A stretch of DNA of 5,607 bases from Opitutales bacterium (GTDB taxonomy: Bacteria > Verrucomicrobiota > Verrucomicrobiia > Opitutales > Oceanipulchritudinaceae), in contig SKLD01000245.1 in NCBI GenBank assembly GCA_007123395.1, positions 1 to 5,607 on the forward strand, given 5' to 3'. How positions within the stretch are numbered: position 1 is the first letter of the stretch; the number at the start of each line of letters is the position of its first letter. Shown here in pieces: positions 1-5,607 of this stretch. The notes beneath the pieces are model-generated. The model did no database searches and had not been told where the DNA came from. It saw only the letters and a program-made list of their open reading frames with translations. The position numbers and the translations under genes are program-made.

Positions 1-1540
1 CCCGTACTACGAGGAGCTGCGGGCCTCCGTCCCGCAAGGCCTCGTTGCCATGCTGGAGATTCCCGGCTTCGGGCCGAAGAAGGTGAAGCGCGTCTACGAG
101 GAACTGGAGATTGAATCGGTGGCGGAGCTACGGCGTGCCTGCGAGGACGGGCGCGTCGCAGGGCTCTCCGGCTTCGGCGCGAAGACGGCGCAAAACCTCC
201 TCAAAGGTATCGACAACCTCGCCGCTTACAGCGCCCGTCACCTCTGGTGGGATGTGCGCGCGGTGGCCCTGCCGGTCCTCGAAACCCTGCGCGGGCTGCC
301 CGGCGTGGAAGCCGCCGAGGTGGCGGGGAGCTTCCGCCGCGGCATGGAGACGGTGGGCGATCTCGACTTCCTCGTCGCGACTGATGACCACGCCCCCGTG
401 ATGGATGCCTTCACCAAGCTCGACGGCGTCGACACGGTCCTCGCCAAGGGCGAAACAAAGTCCAGCGTGCGTTTTGACGGCGGCTTGCAGGCGGACCTGC
501 GCGTTGTGCCGCCCGCCCGCTTCGCCTCCGCGCTGCACCACTTCACGGGCTCCAAAGACCACAACGTGCGCATGCGCCAGCGCGCCCTCGCGCGCGGCTT
601 CAGCCTCTCCGAGTGGGGCCTCTTTCCGAAACGCGAGGGCGAGAAACCGGAGGACGAAATCCCCTCCGAGCGCGAGTCGGTGCCGCTCAGGAGCGAGGCG
701 GATATTTTCGAGAAGCTCGGCCTCGCCTACATCCCCCCCGAGTTGCGCGAGGGCCGCGACGAACTGGAACTCGCCGAAAAAGGCGAAATCCCCCGCCTCG
801 TCGAGTTCGACGACTTGCGTGGCGTCTTTCACAACCACACGACCGCCTCCGACGGCAAGGCCTCCCTCGAAGCCATGGCGCGGGCCGCGCGCGACCTCGG
901 CTGGGAATACCTCGGTATCGCCGATCACTCCAAGGCCAGCTGGCAGGCGCACGGACTCGACGAGGACCGCCTCGCCCGCCAAGTGAAGGAAATCCGCGCG
1001 TGGAACAGGGAGTCCGGCGGAGACATCCACCTCTTCGCCGGTTGCGAGGTCGATATCCTCAAAGACGGGTCCCTCGACTTCCACGCCGATGTCCTCGCCC
1101 ATCTCGATTACGTTGTCCTCTCCGTCCACGCCTCCATGACCGGCATGTCACGGGAAGACATGACCCTGCGCATCATCCGCGCCCTCGAGGCCGACATCGC
1201 TCCGCGCAAGATGCTCGGCCACCTCACCGGCCGCCTCCTCCTCCGCCGCGAGGGCTACGCCGTCGATGTCGCCAAGATCATCGATGCCGCCGCCGCCAAC
1301 GGGGCCGCCATCGAACTCAACGCCCATCCACGCCGCCTCGACATGGACTGGCGCCACTGGGCCCGCGCCGCCGAAAAAGGCGTCCTTTGCGCCGTCAATC
1401 CCGATGCCCACCACACCGCCGGTCTCGAACACGCCCGCGCCGGTGTCCTCGCCGCCCGCAAAGGCGGCCTCACCAAAGAACACCTCCTCAACACCCGCTC
1501 CCTCTCCGCCATCCAACGCTGGCTCAACGCCACCCCATGA
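1..1540 (+). CDS. polX: Family X DNA polymerase with C-terminal PHP domain (5' partial)
   Basis: Bacterial/archaeal PolX fills short DNA gaps in base-excision repair, and its PHP domain is a metal-dependent 3'-5' exonuclease/phosphoesterase acting in the cytoplasm. The frame is open from base 2, with PYYEELRASVPQGL before the first ATG at 50, so the true start lies outside; about 512 codons are visible against roughly 570-580 in the family. In order: two helix-hairpin-helix motifs (IPGFGPKKV; LSGFGAKTA), then the palm with GSFRRGMETVGDLDFLV. The catalytic Asp pair is at bases 359-361 and 365-367 and the third Asp is in QADLRVV at 494-496. HFTGS follows near 539-553. The PHP domain runs from about base 820: HNH at 830-838, ADHS, GCEVDI, LSVHAS, LGHLTGR and NPDAHH, so the metal ligands all appear intact. 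The stop is TGA at 1538. The second half uses C-ending codons very heavily. The downstream neighbour converges on it. Identification is secure; only the N-terminus is unseen. Confidence 0.96.
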   Translation, partial: PYYEELRASVPQGLVAMLEIPGFGPKKVKRVYEELEIESVAELRRACEDGRVAGLSGFGAKTAQNLLKGIDNLAAYSARHLWWDVRAVALPVLETLRGLPGVEAAEVAGSFRRGMETVGDLDFLVATDDHAPVMDAFTKLDGVDTVLAKGETKSSVRFDGGLQADLRVVPPARFASALHHFTGSKDHNVRMRQRALARGFSLSEWGLFPKREGEKPEDEIPSERESVPLRSEADIFEKLGLAYIPPELREGRDELELAEKGEIPRLVEFDDLRGVFHNHTTASDGKASLEAMARAARDLGWEYLGIADHSKASWQAHGLDEDRLARQVKEIRAWNRESGGDIHLFAGCEVDILKDGSLDFHADVLAHLDYVVLSVHASMTGMSREDMTLRIIRALEADIAPRKMLGHLTGRLLLRREGYAVDVAKIIDAAAANGAAIELNAHPRRLDMDWRHWARAAEKGVLCAVNPDAHHTAGLEHARAGVLAARKGGLTKEHLLNTRSLSAIQRWLNATP

Positions 1541-1550
1541 TCCCCCCCTA

Positions 1551-1621
1551 CAAATAATTTAAATCTGAGATTAGAAACAAAATAAAAATCTATGTGTATA
1601 ATCAAATAAATTAAATCTGAG
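1551..1621. repeat. Near-perfect 19-nt direct repeat pair in AT-rich spacer
   Basis: CAAATAATTTAAATCTGAG at 1551-1569 recurs as CAAATAAATTAAATCTGAG at 1603-1621, with 18 of 19 bases identical and starts 52 bp apart. The pair lies just after the polX stop, in a roughly 215-bp AT-rich island (1541-1757) between convergent genes in otherwise GC-rich DNA. No canonical hairpin plus T-tract terminator is visible in the island. The repeat could be a local duplication, protein-binding sites, or a remnant of an AT-rich mobile element; the sequence does not decide. Confidence 0.7.
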
Positions 1622-1757
1622 TTGTGTTTAAGGAATGGTATCCAAAGGATCTGATCAAATATTATTTTTATACCCCCATATCCATAGCACATACTTGAAG
1701 GAAATAATATTAAATATGATTTGACCTATAAGGTGCTGAGAGATCCGCAGGGGGCGG

Positions 1758-2645
1758 TCAACGGTGCGCTTCGTTGCTTTGAATAGCGATGTAGCTGGCG
1801 ATGGGACGCCATCCGCGCAGGCCGCTGTAGGCGGGGAGTCCTTCGCTTTTGCGTCCGAGGAGGAGGTGGGTGCTTGAGCCGGAGTCGAGCTGCCCGCCGT
1901 AGACGGCGCCCCGGTCGCGCACATAGTGTGCGGCCTCGAACTCGCGTGCTTTGGCAAAGGCGAATAGCATGAGGACTCCCGTCTCCGGATTGATGCCGAT
2001 GAAGGTGCGGTTGATGACGCGCTCGGCGAAATACGGATCAGCCGCCTCCGGGTCGATTTCACCAGCGTAGACGAGAAGGGAGAGAAGTCCGATGCCGTGG
2101 ACGGCGGCGAACACGGCATCTTCCGGCGCAGGTCGCTCGGTCGGGGAGTGGAGTCGTCCTTCCGCGTCCCATCCGATGAGGTGAGAGATGCTCCGGTGAC
2201 CCGCCGCCGCGCCCTCGCCGACGACCAGTTCGACGGATTCCACGGCGCGTCCGGGCAAACTGTTGAGAAAGCCGGCGGGTTTGTAGCGGGCTCCGTTGAG
2301 GAGAACGGCGTAGCCGCCGCGCCGTAGTTTCCACTCGGCAGGCGCGAGACGGAAAGGGCGCTCCGCACGGGCGTTCGGCTTCGAGACAGTCACGCGGACG
2401 CCGGGATGGTTCATGTCTACTGTCACGCTGTGCGCGACCGGGCTTCCCGGCCCGTCAATCGGCTCCACGCGATAGGTGATCCCCGGAAAGATCTCCGTGT
2501 CGGCGGTTTCTCCGGGTTCCAAGGCGGCCCTGCGCGCGAAAAATAGAGCCGCGGCCAAGGCGGCCATGCCGAGACATACTGCGGCGGCCACCGCACACCG
2601 TCGCAAAAACCGGAATCCTCGGGCCGTTCCACGCTTGTTTCTCAC
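1758..2645 (-). CDS. Membrane-anchored phosphodiester glycosidase family protein (NAGPA/DUF2233-like)
   Basis: The family is named for the eukaryotic 'uncovering enzyme' that removes GlcNAc from a phosphodiester. Bacterial members are mostly exported and their substrates are largely unknown. The protein has 295 residues. A basic N-terminus (RNKR...RFLRR) precedes one hydrophobic segment at about 17-37, predicting a signal anchor with the domain outside the cytoplasmic membrane. Family-like blocks are YAVLLNGARY at 112-121 (where INGGFF-type motifs usually sit), NRTFIGI at 212-218, and a C-terminal stretch with GAVYGGQLDSGSST (246-259) followed by GWRPIASYIAI, matching the usual LDGGGSS...RPVxNxIxI pattern. 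The start is GTG at 2645, the first possible start after an in-frame TAA. A GGAG lies about 14 nt upstream, longer than ideal. It is convergent with polX and divergent from the thioredoxin-like gene. Family assignment comes from motif pattern only; enzymatic activity is not assured because two motifs deviate. Confidence 0.8.
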   Translation of the reverse strand: MRNKRGTARGFRFLRRCAVAAAVCLGMAALAAALFFARRAALEPGETADTEIFPGITYRVEPIDGPGSPVAHSVTVDMNHPGVRVTVSKPNARAERPFRLAPAEWKLRRGGYAVLLNGARYKPAGFLNSLPGRAVESVELVVGEGAAAGHRSISHLIGWDAEGRLHSPTERPAPEDAVFAAVHGIGLLSLLVYAGEIDPEAADPYFAERVINRTFIGINPETGVLMLFAFAKAREFEAAHYVRDRGAVYGGQLDSGSSTHLLLGRKSEGLPAYSGLRGWRPIASYIAIQSNEAHR

Positions 2646-2687
2646 AAAACGATGAGTGTCTCCGTTTCGCCGGGTTTAGCGACCGCG

Positions 2688-2706
2688 AATTTACGGGCAG
2701 TAAATT
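2688..2706. promoter_or_regulatory. 7-bp inverted repeat, candidate operator
   Basis: AATTTAC at 2688-2694 and GTAAATT at 2700-2706 are exact reverse complements separated by 5 bases (GGGCA). The dyad lies 43-61 bp upstream of the GTG start of the minus-strand glycosidase-family gene, inside the divergent spacer. That position and size fit a dimeric repressor or activator site. A small RNA hairpin in the leader is the alternative. No regulator gene is present in the window to match it. Confidence 0.4.
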
Positions 2707-2709
2707 TTT

Positions 2710-2749
2710 GTGCCGGAGCGAACGTATTGGCCTGTTTCAAGTGCCGGAG
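2710..2749. repeat. GTGCCGGAG direct repeat pair, 31 bp apart
   Basis: GTGCCGGAG occurs at 2710-2718 and 2741-2749, both on the plus strand. The starts are 31 bp apart, close to three helical turns. The pair sits beside the inverted repeat in the divergent spacer. Same-face spacing is what paired activator sites often show, but a 9-mer pair in GC-rich DNA can also arise by chance. Confidence 0.4.
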
Positions 2750-2763
2750 TGTAGAATTAATCA

Positions 2764-2808
2764 ACTCTGAAATAAATATTTGCTTAAATAGACTCACAAA
2801 TAAATATT
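2764..2808. repeat. AT-rich direct repeat pair (AAATAAATATT core)
   Basis: ACTCTGAAATAAATATT (2764-2780) and ACTCACAAATAAATATT (2792-2808) match at 15 of 17 positions, with an exact 11-nt core AAATAAATATT, and start 28 bp apart. They lie directly upstream of the thioredoxin-like gene and overlap its candidate promoter, so they may be binding sites or a small duplication of an AT-rich upstream element. Confidence 0.5.
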
Positions 2809-2810
2809 AT
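2780..2810 (+). promoter_or_regulatory. Candidate promoter for the thioredoxin-like gene
   Basis: TTGCTT (2780-2785) could serve as a -35 box with TATTAT (2805-2810) as a -10 box at a 19-bp spacing; TAAATA at 2801-2806 gives 15 bp. Neither spacing is ideal and the region is AT-rich, so this is a weak call. If correct, transcription starts near 2817, which excludes the TTG at 2810 as the translation start. Confidence 0.25.
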
Positions 2811-2851
2811 TGACGTGGGCAGAGGCCACGGAGGACTGGGTTGACGGGATC

Positions 2852-3679
2852 ATGCGCATCCGGACGGGCTTGACCTTGTTTCCGGACAGCGGCTATGCCT
2901 TATTTGTGAAGTTTCTTTATGCTTTCTGTGTTTCCGGATTCTGCTGTGCCTTTGCAGTTTTGACTGTTTCCGCGGGTTCGTGTCCCGTGAGCACGGAAGA
3001 GCGCGAGTGGAACGGTCGGGACGGGTCGACGGTTGAGGGGCGGCTTGTCGGTGCTTACGGAACGCTCGCCTTTCTTGAAATTAACAGTGGCGTCCATCAC
3101 GTTGATATTCGCGCGTTCTCGCTGGAGGATATCGAATATATCGTCGAGTGGTCTGTGGCCTACCATTCCGCGCGCACCAAGCGTCCTGTCTACGCCGATT
3201 CAGAAGCTGAAATAACGCGACTTGTGCGGCGATCTGCGAGGCAGGTTGTCGACGGGCGGCTGCGCCGTCTCAATCTCGATGAGACGACGGAGCCGGAGTT
3301 CTTTGTCTTTTATTTTTCCGCTTCCTGGTGCGGACCCTGCCGCCGCTTCACACCGGTGCTTGTCGAGTGGTATGAAGAACGCAGGGCCGAGGGTGCCGAC
3401 AATTTTGAGGTCTTTCTCGTTAGCAGCGACCGTTCCAGCCGCGACATGGGCACCTACCTTGAGGAGTCCGGCATGCCATGGCCTGCCATCGCCCACGGAT
3501 CCGGCACAGCGCGCAGGTTGGGGCAATTCGGCGGGCGGGGAATTCCCCAACTTGCCGTGGTCGACCGCTACGGCCATATCCTTCTGCATTCCGTCGTCGG
3601 CGGCGAATACCGCGGGCCGCAATCCGTCCTCCGCGCGTTCGACCCCGTCCTTGCCGCGTCCAACCGTGGCACGGAATAG
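2852..3679 (+). CDS. Exported thioredoxin-like (nucleoredoxin/tryparedoxin type) protein with SHD1-like N-terminal domain
   Basis: Likely a thiol-disulfide oxidoreductase acting outside the cytoplasm; the partner is unknown. Three starts are possible: TTG 2810, ATG 2852 (used here) and GTG 2906. None has a good Shine-Dalgarno. GTG 2906 gives the cleanest signal peptide: VKFLYAF, a hydrophobic core, then VSA before GSC. A weak lipobox-like AGSC is an alternative reading. A segment beginning EREWNGRDGSTVEGRLVGAY and ending in SLEDIEYIVEW resembles the SHD1 domain of planctomycete and verrucomicrobial exported proteins. After a polar linker comes the thioredoxin fold: FYFSASWCGPCRRFTPVLVE with WCGPC at 3326-3340, then VFLVSSDRSSRDM, GMPWPAI, and GIPQLAVVDRYG with the expected cis-proline. 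These blocks follow tryparedoxin/nucleoredoxin order (VSSDR, MPW). The stop is TAG at 3677. It is divergent from the glycosidase-family gene. The redox fold is certain; the SHD1 label is tentative. Confidence 0.88.
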   Translation: MRIRTGLTLFPDSGYALFVKFLYAFCVSGFCCAFAVLTVSAGSCPVSTEEREWNGRDGSTVEGRLVGAYGTLAFLEINSGVHHVDIRAFSLEDIEYIVEWSVAYHSARTKRPVYADSEAEITRLVRRSARQVVDGRLRRLNLDETTEPEFFVFYFSASWCGPCRRFTPVLVEWYEERRAEGADNFEVFLVSSDRSSRDMGTYLEESGMPWPAIAHGSGTARRLGQFGGRGIPQLAVVDRYGHILLHSVVGGEYRGPQSVLRAFDPVLAASNRGTE

Positions 3680-3752
3680 GTTGCTTGCATTTTTGACCTT
3701 TTCTGTGCCGGTAGCGGGGCTCGGAATCAACGGATGCGGGACGCCGCTTTGA
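3666..3752 (+). CDS. Possible tiny lipoprotein-like peptide (28 aa)
   Basis: A GTG at 3666 opens a 28-residue frame overlapping the last 14 bases of the thioredoxin-like gene in another frame, ending at TGA 3750-3752. It reads VARNRLLAFLTFSV and continues PVAGLGINGCGTPL. The layout resembles a miniature lipoprotein: two arginines, a hydrophobic run, and INGC as a loose lipobox. A TTG at 3681 is an alternative start. There is no recognisable ribosome binding site, although coupling to the upstream stop is possible. The frame is the tail of a longer shadow frame, so it may be chance. Confidence 0.2.
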   Translation: MARNRLLAFLTFSVPVAGLGINGCGTPL

Positions 3753-3813
3753 GCGGGGCTCGCTGTTTCCGCGGCGCGGCCTTGCCGCCGCTGCTGATAA
3801 GGTCCGCCCATCG

Positions 3814-3843
3814 TTGACTCGGCTGGGGGTATTGTGTTTACGT
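3814..3843 (+). promoter_or_regulatory. Weak candidate promoter for the AMP-binding ligase
   Basis: TTGACT at 3814-3819 is close to a -35 consensus. TTTACG at 3838-3843 lies 18 bp downstream and is a poor -10. The location, within the 186-bp gap before the ligase, is sensible and suggests transcription separate from the thioredoxin-like gene. The -10 quality makes this tentative. Confidence 0.25.
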
Positions 3844-3854
3844 TTGCTTGGAAC

Positions 3855-3858
3855 GAGG
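3855..3858 (+). promoter_or_regulatory. Ribosome binding site for the AMP-binding ligase
   Basis: GAGG, within GAGGGA, lies 7 bases before the ATG at 3866. It is the only clear Shine-Dalgarno with good spacing in the window, and it fixes the ligase start. Confidence 0.7.
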
Positions 3859-3865
3859 GACGCCT

Positions 3866-5607
3866 ATGTCAACAGACGACGACACGAAGAAGGATGGAGA
3901 GAACGTGCAAATCTCACTGACGCGCTTTGGCGCGGAGGGCGATACGCCTGCGTTGATAGCGTTCGGCGCGGATGATGGTCCCGACACCTGGGACTACGCA
4001 CGATTGGACGAACTGGTTGGCCGACTTGCCGCCGGGCTCGGCGAAAACGGGGTGAAAGAGGGCGAGCGGGTCGCCTTGGTTGCGCCGACGACGCCTGCTT
4101 ATGTTGTCGTTGCCCTCGCCGTCGTGCGCGCCGGCGCGGTGGTCGTGCCGGTGGATGCGCAGATGGGCGACGAGGGACTGGCCCATATTCTCGAAGACGC
4201 GAAGCTACGCCACATTTTCGTGGACAAGCGCGGGGAGGCCCGGCTGGAGAAGCTCGATCTCGACGTGGAAAAGCGGCCTGCCCTGCACCGGCTTGACGGC
4301 GACGAAGACGAAGAGGGCTCATGGCTCGCGCTCCGGGCCGACGAGCCGCTTGGGCCGGAGGAGCGCGACGCCGAGGAAGTCGCGGTGCAGTTCTACACCT
4401 CCGGGACGACCGGTGCGCCCAAAGGTGTTCCCCTCTCACGGCGCAATGTCCACTACCAGTTCGAGGTGGCGGAAAAGACCGGGTTGATCCAGCCGGGCGA
4501 CCGTCTCCTGCTGCCGCTGCCGCTGCACCACGTGTATCCTTTCGTCGTCGGGACGCTCGCGCCGCTCTTTATCGGTCTCTCGCTCGTCTTTCCCTCCGCC
4601 CTCACCGGGCCGCAGATCGCGCGGGCGGTGCGCGACGCTCAGGTGTCGGTGATTTTCGGCGTGCCGCGGCTGCACCGCGCGCTCGTCAACGGTATCCGCG
4701 AAAAGGCGAAGGCACGCGGTGCCGTGGCATGGACGCTATTCCGCGCTATGCTTGGGGTCAGCCGCCTCGGCGATCGTCTCGGCCTGCGCCTTGGCAAAAG
4801 GCTTTTCGGCACGATCCACCGCAATCTCGGCGGGCGTGTCCGCATTATGGCATCCGGCGGTTCGCCGCTCGAAGCATCTCTTGCGCGTGACCTGCGCGCT
4901 TTCGGATGGGATGTAGTCATCGGCTACGGCCTGACCGAGACCTCGCCGCTGCTCACCATCCTCGACGCCCGTGAGCCCCGCTTCGAGACGGTCGGGCGCG
5001 TCGTGCCCGGGACTGAAGTGAAGATCGACCCCTCCGCCGCGCCCGGCGCGGAAGAGGGCGGGGCGGAGGCGAAGTCCGGCGTCGGGCCTGAAAAGGGTGA
5101 AGTCATGGCGCGTGGACCGGGGGTCTTCAAAGGGTATTTCAATCTCCCCGAGGCGACGGAAAAGGCTCTCGACGGCGAATGGTTCCGCACCGGCGACCTC
5201 GGCTGGTTTGATGACGACGGATTCCTCCACCTTGAGGGCCGTGTCGGCACGATGCTCGTCTCCGAGGGCGGCGAGAATATCGCCCCCGAGACGCTTGAGG
5301 ACGCTTACGGCGAGGCTGCGGAGATCGACGAAGTGGGCGTGCTGCAAACGGACGGCAAGCTCGTGGCCGTCATTGTGCCCGAGAGTGGCACGGCGGACGA
5401 CAAAGTGCGCGAAGCGATCGCGGAAGCCGTCTCGCGCATTGGAAAGAAGCGCCCCTCGTACCAGCGTCTCTCGGACTTTCGCCTGAGCGACAGGCCTCTG
5501 CCGCGCACGCGCCTTGGAAAAATCAAGCGCCACGAACTCAAAGCTCTCTACGAGAGCGGCGGCCAAGCGGACAGCGACGATGCTGCGACGGGTCCGGTCG
5601 AGGTCGG
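3866..5607 (+). CDS. AMP-binding acyl-CoA/acyl-ACP synthetase-type ligase (3' end beyond window)
   Basis: An adenylate-forming enzyme: it activates a carboxylic acid, probably a fatty acid, with ATP and passes it to CoA or a carrier protein. About 580 codons are visible with no stop before the edge. It begins MSTDDDTKKDGENVQ with no signal peptide, so it is cytoplasmic or peripheral. Motifs in order: ATP-binding YTSGTTGAPKG at residues 177-187; PLPLHHVYPF (A4 region); GYGLTET at 353-359; WFRTGDLG with the ribose-binding Asp at 444; GRVGTMLVSEGGENIAPE from 458 (A8 hinge region); and LPRTRLGKIKR with the catalytic Lys at 552. An Ala/Gly/Glu-rich loop spans about 388-412. After the lysine motif come about 27 residues, including an acidic stretch (GGQADSDDAATG), with the frame still open, so a further domain is possible. 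The best comparison is long-chain fatty acid ligases, but the substrate cannot be read from the motifs. Confidence 0.93.
   Translation, partial: MSTDDDTKKDGENVQISLTRFGAEGDTPALIAFGADDGPDTWDYARLDELVGRLAAGLGENGVKEGERVALVAPTTPAYVVVALAVVRAGAVVVPVDAQMGDEGLAHILEDAKLRHIFVDKRGEARLEKLDLDVEKRPALHRLDGDEDEEGSWLALRADEPLGPEERDAEEVAVQFYTSGTTGAPKGVPLSRRNVHYQFEVAEKTGLIQPGDRLLLPLPLHHVYPFVVGTLAPLFIGLSLVFPSALTGPQIARAVRDAQVSVIFGVPRLHRALVNGIREKAKARGAVAWTLFRAMLGVSRLGDRLGLRLGKRLFGTIHRNLGGRVRIMASGGSPLEASLARDLRAFGWDVVIGYGLTETSPLLTILDAREPRFETVGRVVPGTEVKIDPSAAPGAEEGGAEAKSGVGPEKGEVMARGPGVFKGYFNLPEATEKALDGEWFRTGDLGWFDDDGFLHLEGRVGTMLVSEGGENIAPETLEDAYGEAAEIDEVGVLQTDGKLVAVIVPESGTADDKVREAIAEAVSRIGKKRPSYQRLSDFRLSDRPLPRTRLGKIKRHELKALYESGGQADSDDAATGPVEV

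Noticed and set aside
128..1129. 333-codon open frame on the minus strand inside polX
   Set aside because: It lies wholly antisense to a well-matched polX with intact motifs. The translation is low-complexity Val/Glu/Ala/Gly-rich with no family pattern, as expected from codon bias in GC-rich DNA.
613..1557. 314-codon Arg/Pro-rich frame on the plus strand inside polX
   Set aside because: It is a frame-shifted reading of the PHP domain's C-ending codons. The Arg/Pro composition and lack of motifs mark it as a shadow.
1597..1602. Perfect TATAAT in the AT-rich spacer after polX
   Set aside because: There is no acceptable -35 at 16-18 bp, no plus-strand gene follows, and such hexamers are expected in AT-rich DNA.
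1658..1711. 10-bp inverted repeat AATATTATTT / AAATAATATT as a bidirectional terminator for the convergent genes
   Set aside because: The arms are purely A/T and separated by a 34-nt loop, so the hairpin would be weak. It does not resemble an intrinsic terminator.
3713..3762. AGCGGGGCTCG direct repeat pair at 3713-3723 and 3752-3762
   Set aside because: It is an exact 11-mer pair but in GC-rich sequence, with one copy inside the doubtful small frame. I see no functional context, so it is left as probable chance.
3771..3791. GCGGCG...CGCCGC hairpin after the thioredoxin-like gene as a terminator
   Set aside because: The stem is only 6 bp and no T-tract follows. GC-rich inverted words of this length are common here.
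4736..5566. 276-codon open frame on the minus strand inside the AMP-binding ligase
   Set aside because: The plus-strand ligase shows every core motif across the same bases, and the antisense product resembles no known family.

Overview
The window is GC-rich bacterial chromosomal DNA with short AT-rich islands between genes. It carries four main coding regions: a DNA-repair polymerase, a membrane-anchored glycosidase-family protein, an exported thioredoxin-like protein and a fatty-acid-type AMP-forming ligase. The organism is probably a Gram-negative from the Planctomycetota/Verrucomicrobiota group, and an Opitutae-like verrucomicrobium would fit. This rests on the FHNHTTASDG form of the PolX PHP motif, an SHD1-like domain joined to a thioredoxin fold, and poor Shine-Dalgarno use on most genes. 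It is an inference from general family knowledge, not a measured placement.

Layout. Positions 1-1540 (+) hold the last ~512 codons of a family X DNA polymerase with a C-terminal PHP domain; its start lies upstream of the window. Positions 1541-1757 are an AT-rich spacer between convergent genes. It has an almost perfect 19-nt direct repeat and no convincing terminator hairpin. Positions 1758-2645 (-) encode an N-terminally anchored protein of the phosphodiester glycosidase (NAGPA/DUF2233) family. Positions 2646 to about 2851 are a divergent control region with a 7-bp inverted repeat and two pairs of direct repeats. Positions 2852-3679 (+) encode an exported nucleoredoxin/tryparedoxin-like protein with a WCGPC active site behind an SHD1-like domain. 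A 28-residue lipoprotein-like reading frame (3666-3752) overlaps its end and is only a weak candidate. From 3866 to the right edge (+) runs an AMP-binding acyl-CoA/acyl-ACP-ligase-type enzyme. All its core motifs are present, and it stays open through the window edge beyond its normal C-terminal lysine motif.

The genes do not form an evident pathway. PolX works in cytoplasmic base-excision or gap repair. The anchored glycosidase-family protein and the exported thioredoxin are divergently transcribed envelope proteins and may share regulation. The ligase has its own strong ribosome binding site and is probably a separate unit linked to fatty acid or phospholipid metabolism. I see no CRISPR array, tRNA, rRNA, insertion sequence or defence island. 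The points most worth checking are the repeat-rich divergent spacer, the SHD1-thioredoxin architecture, the altered motifs in the glycosidase-family protein and ligase, and the possible extra domain after the ligase.
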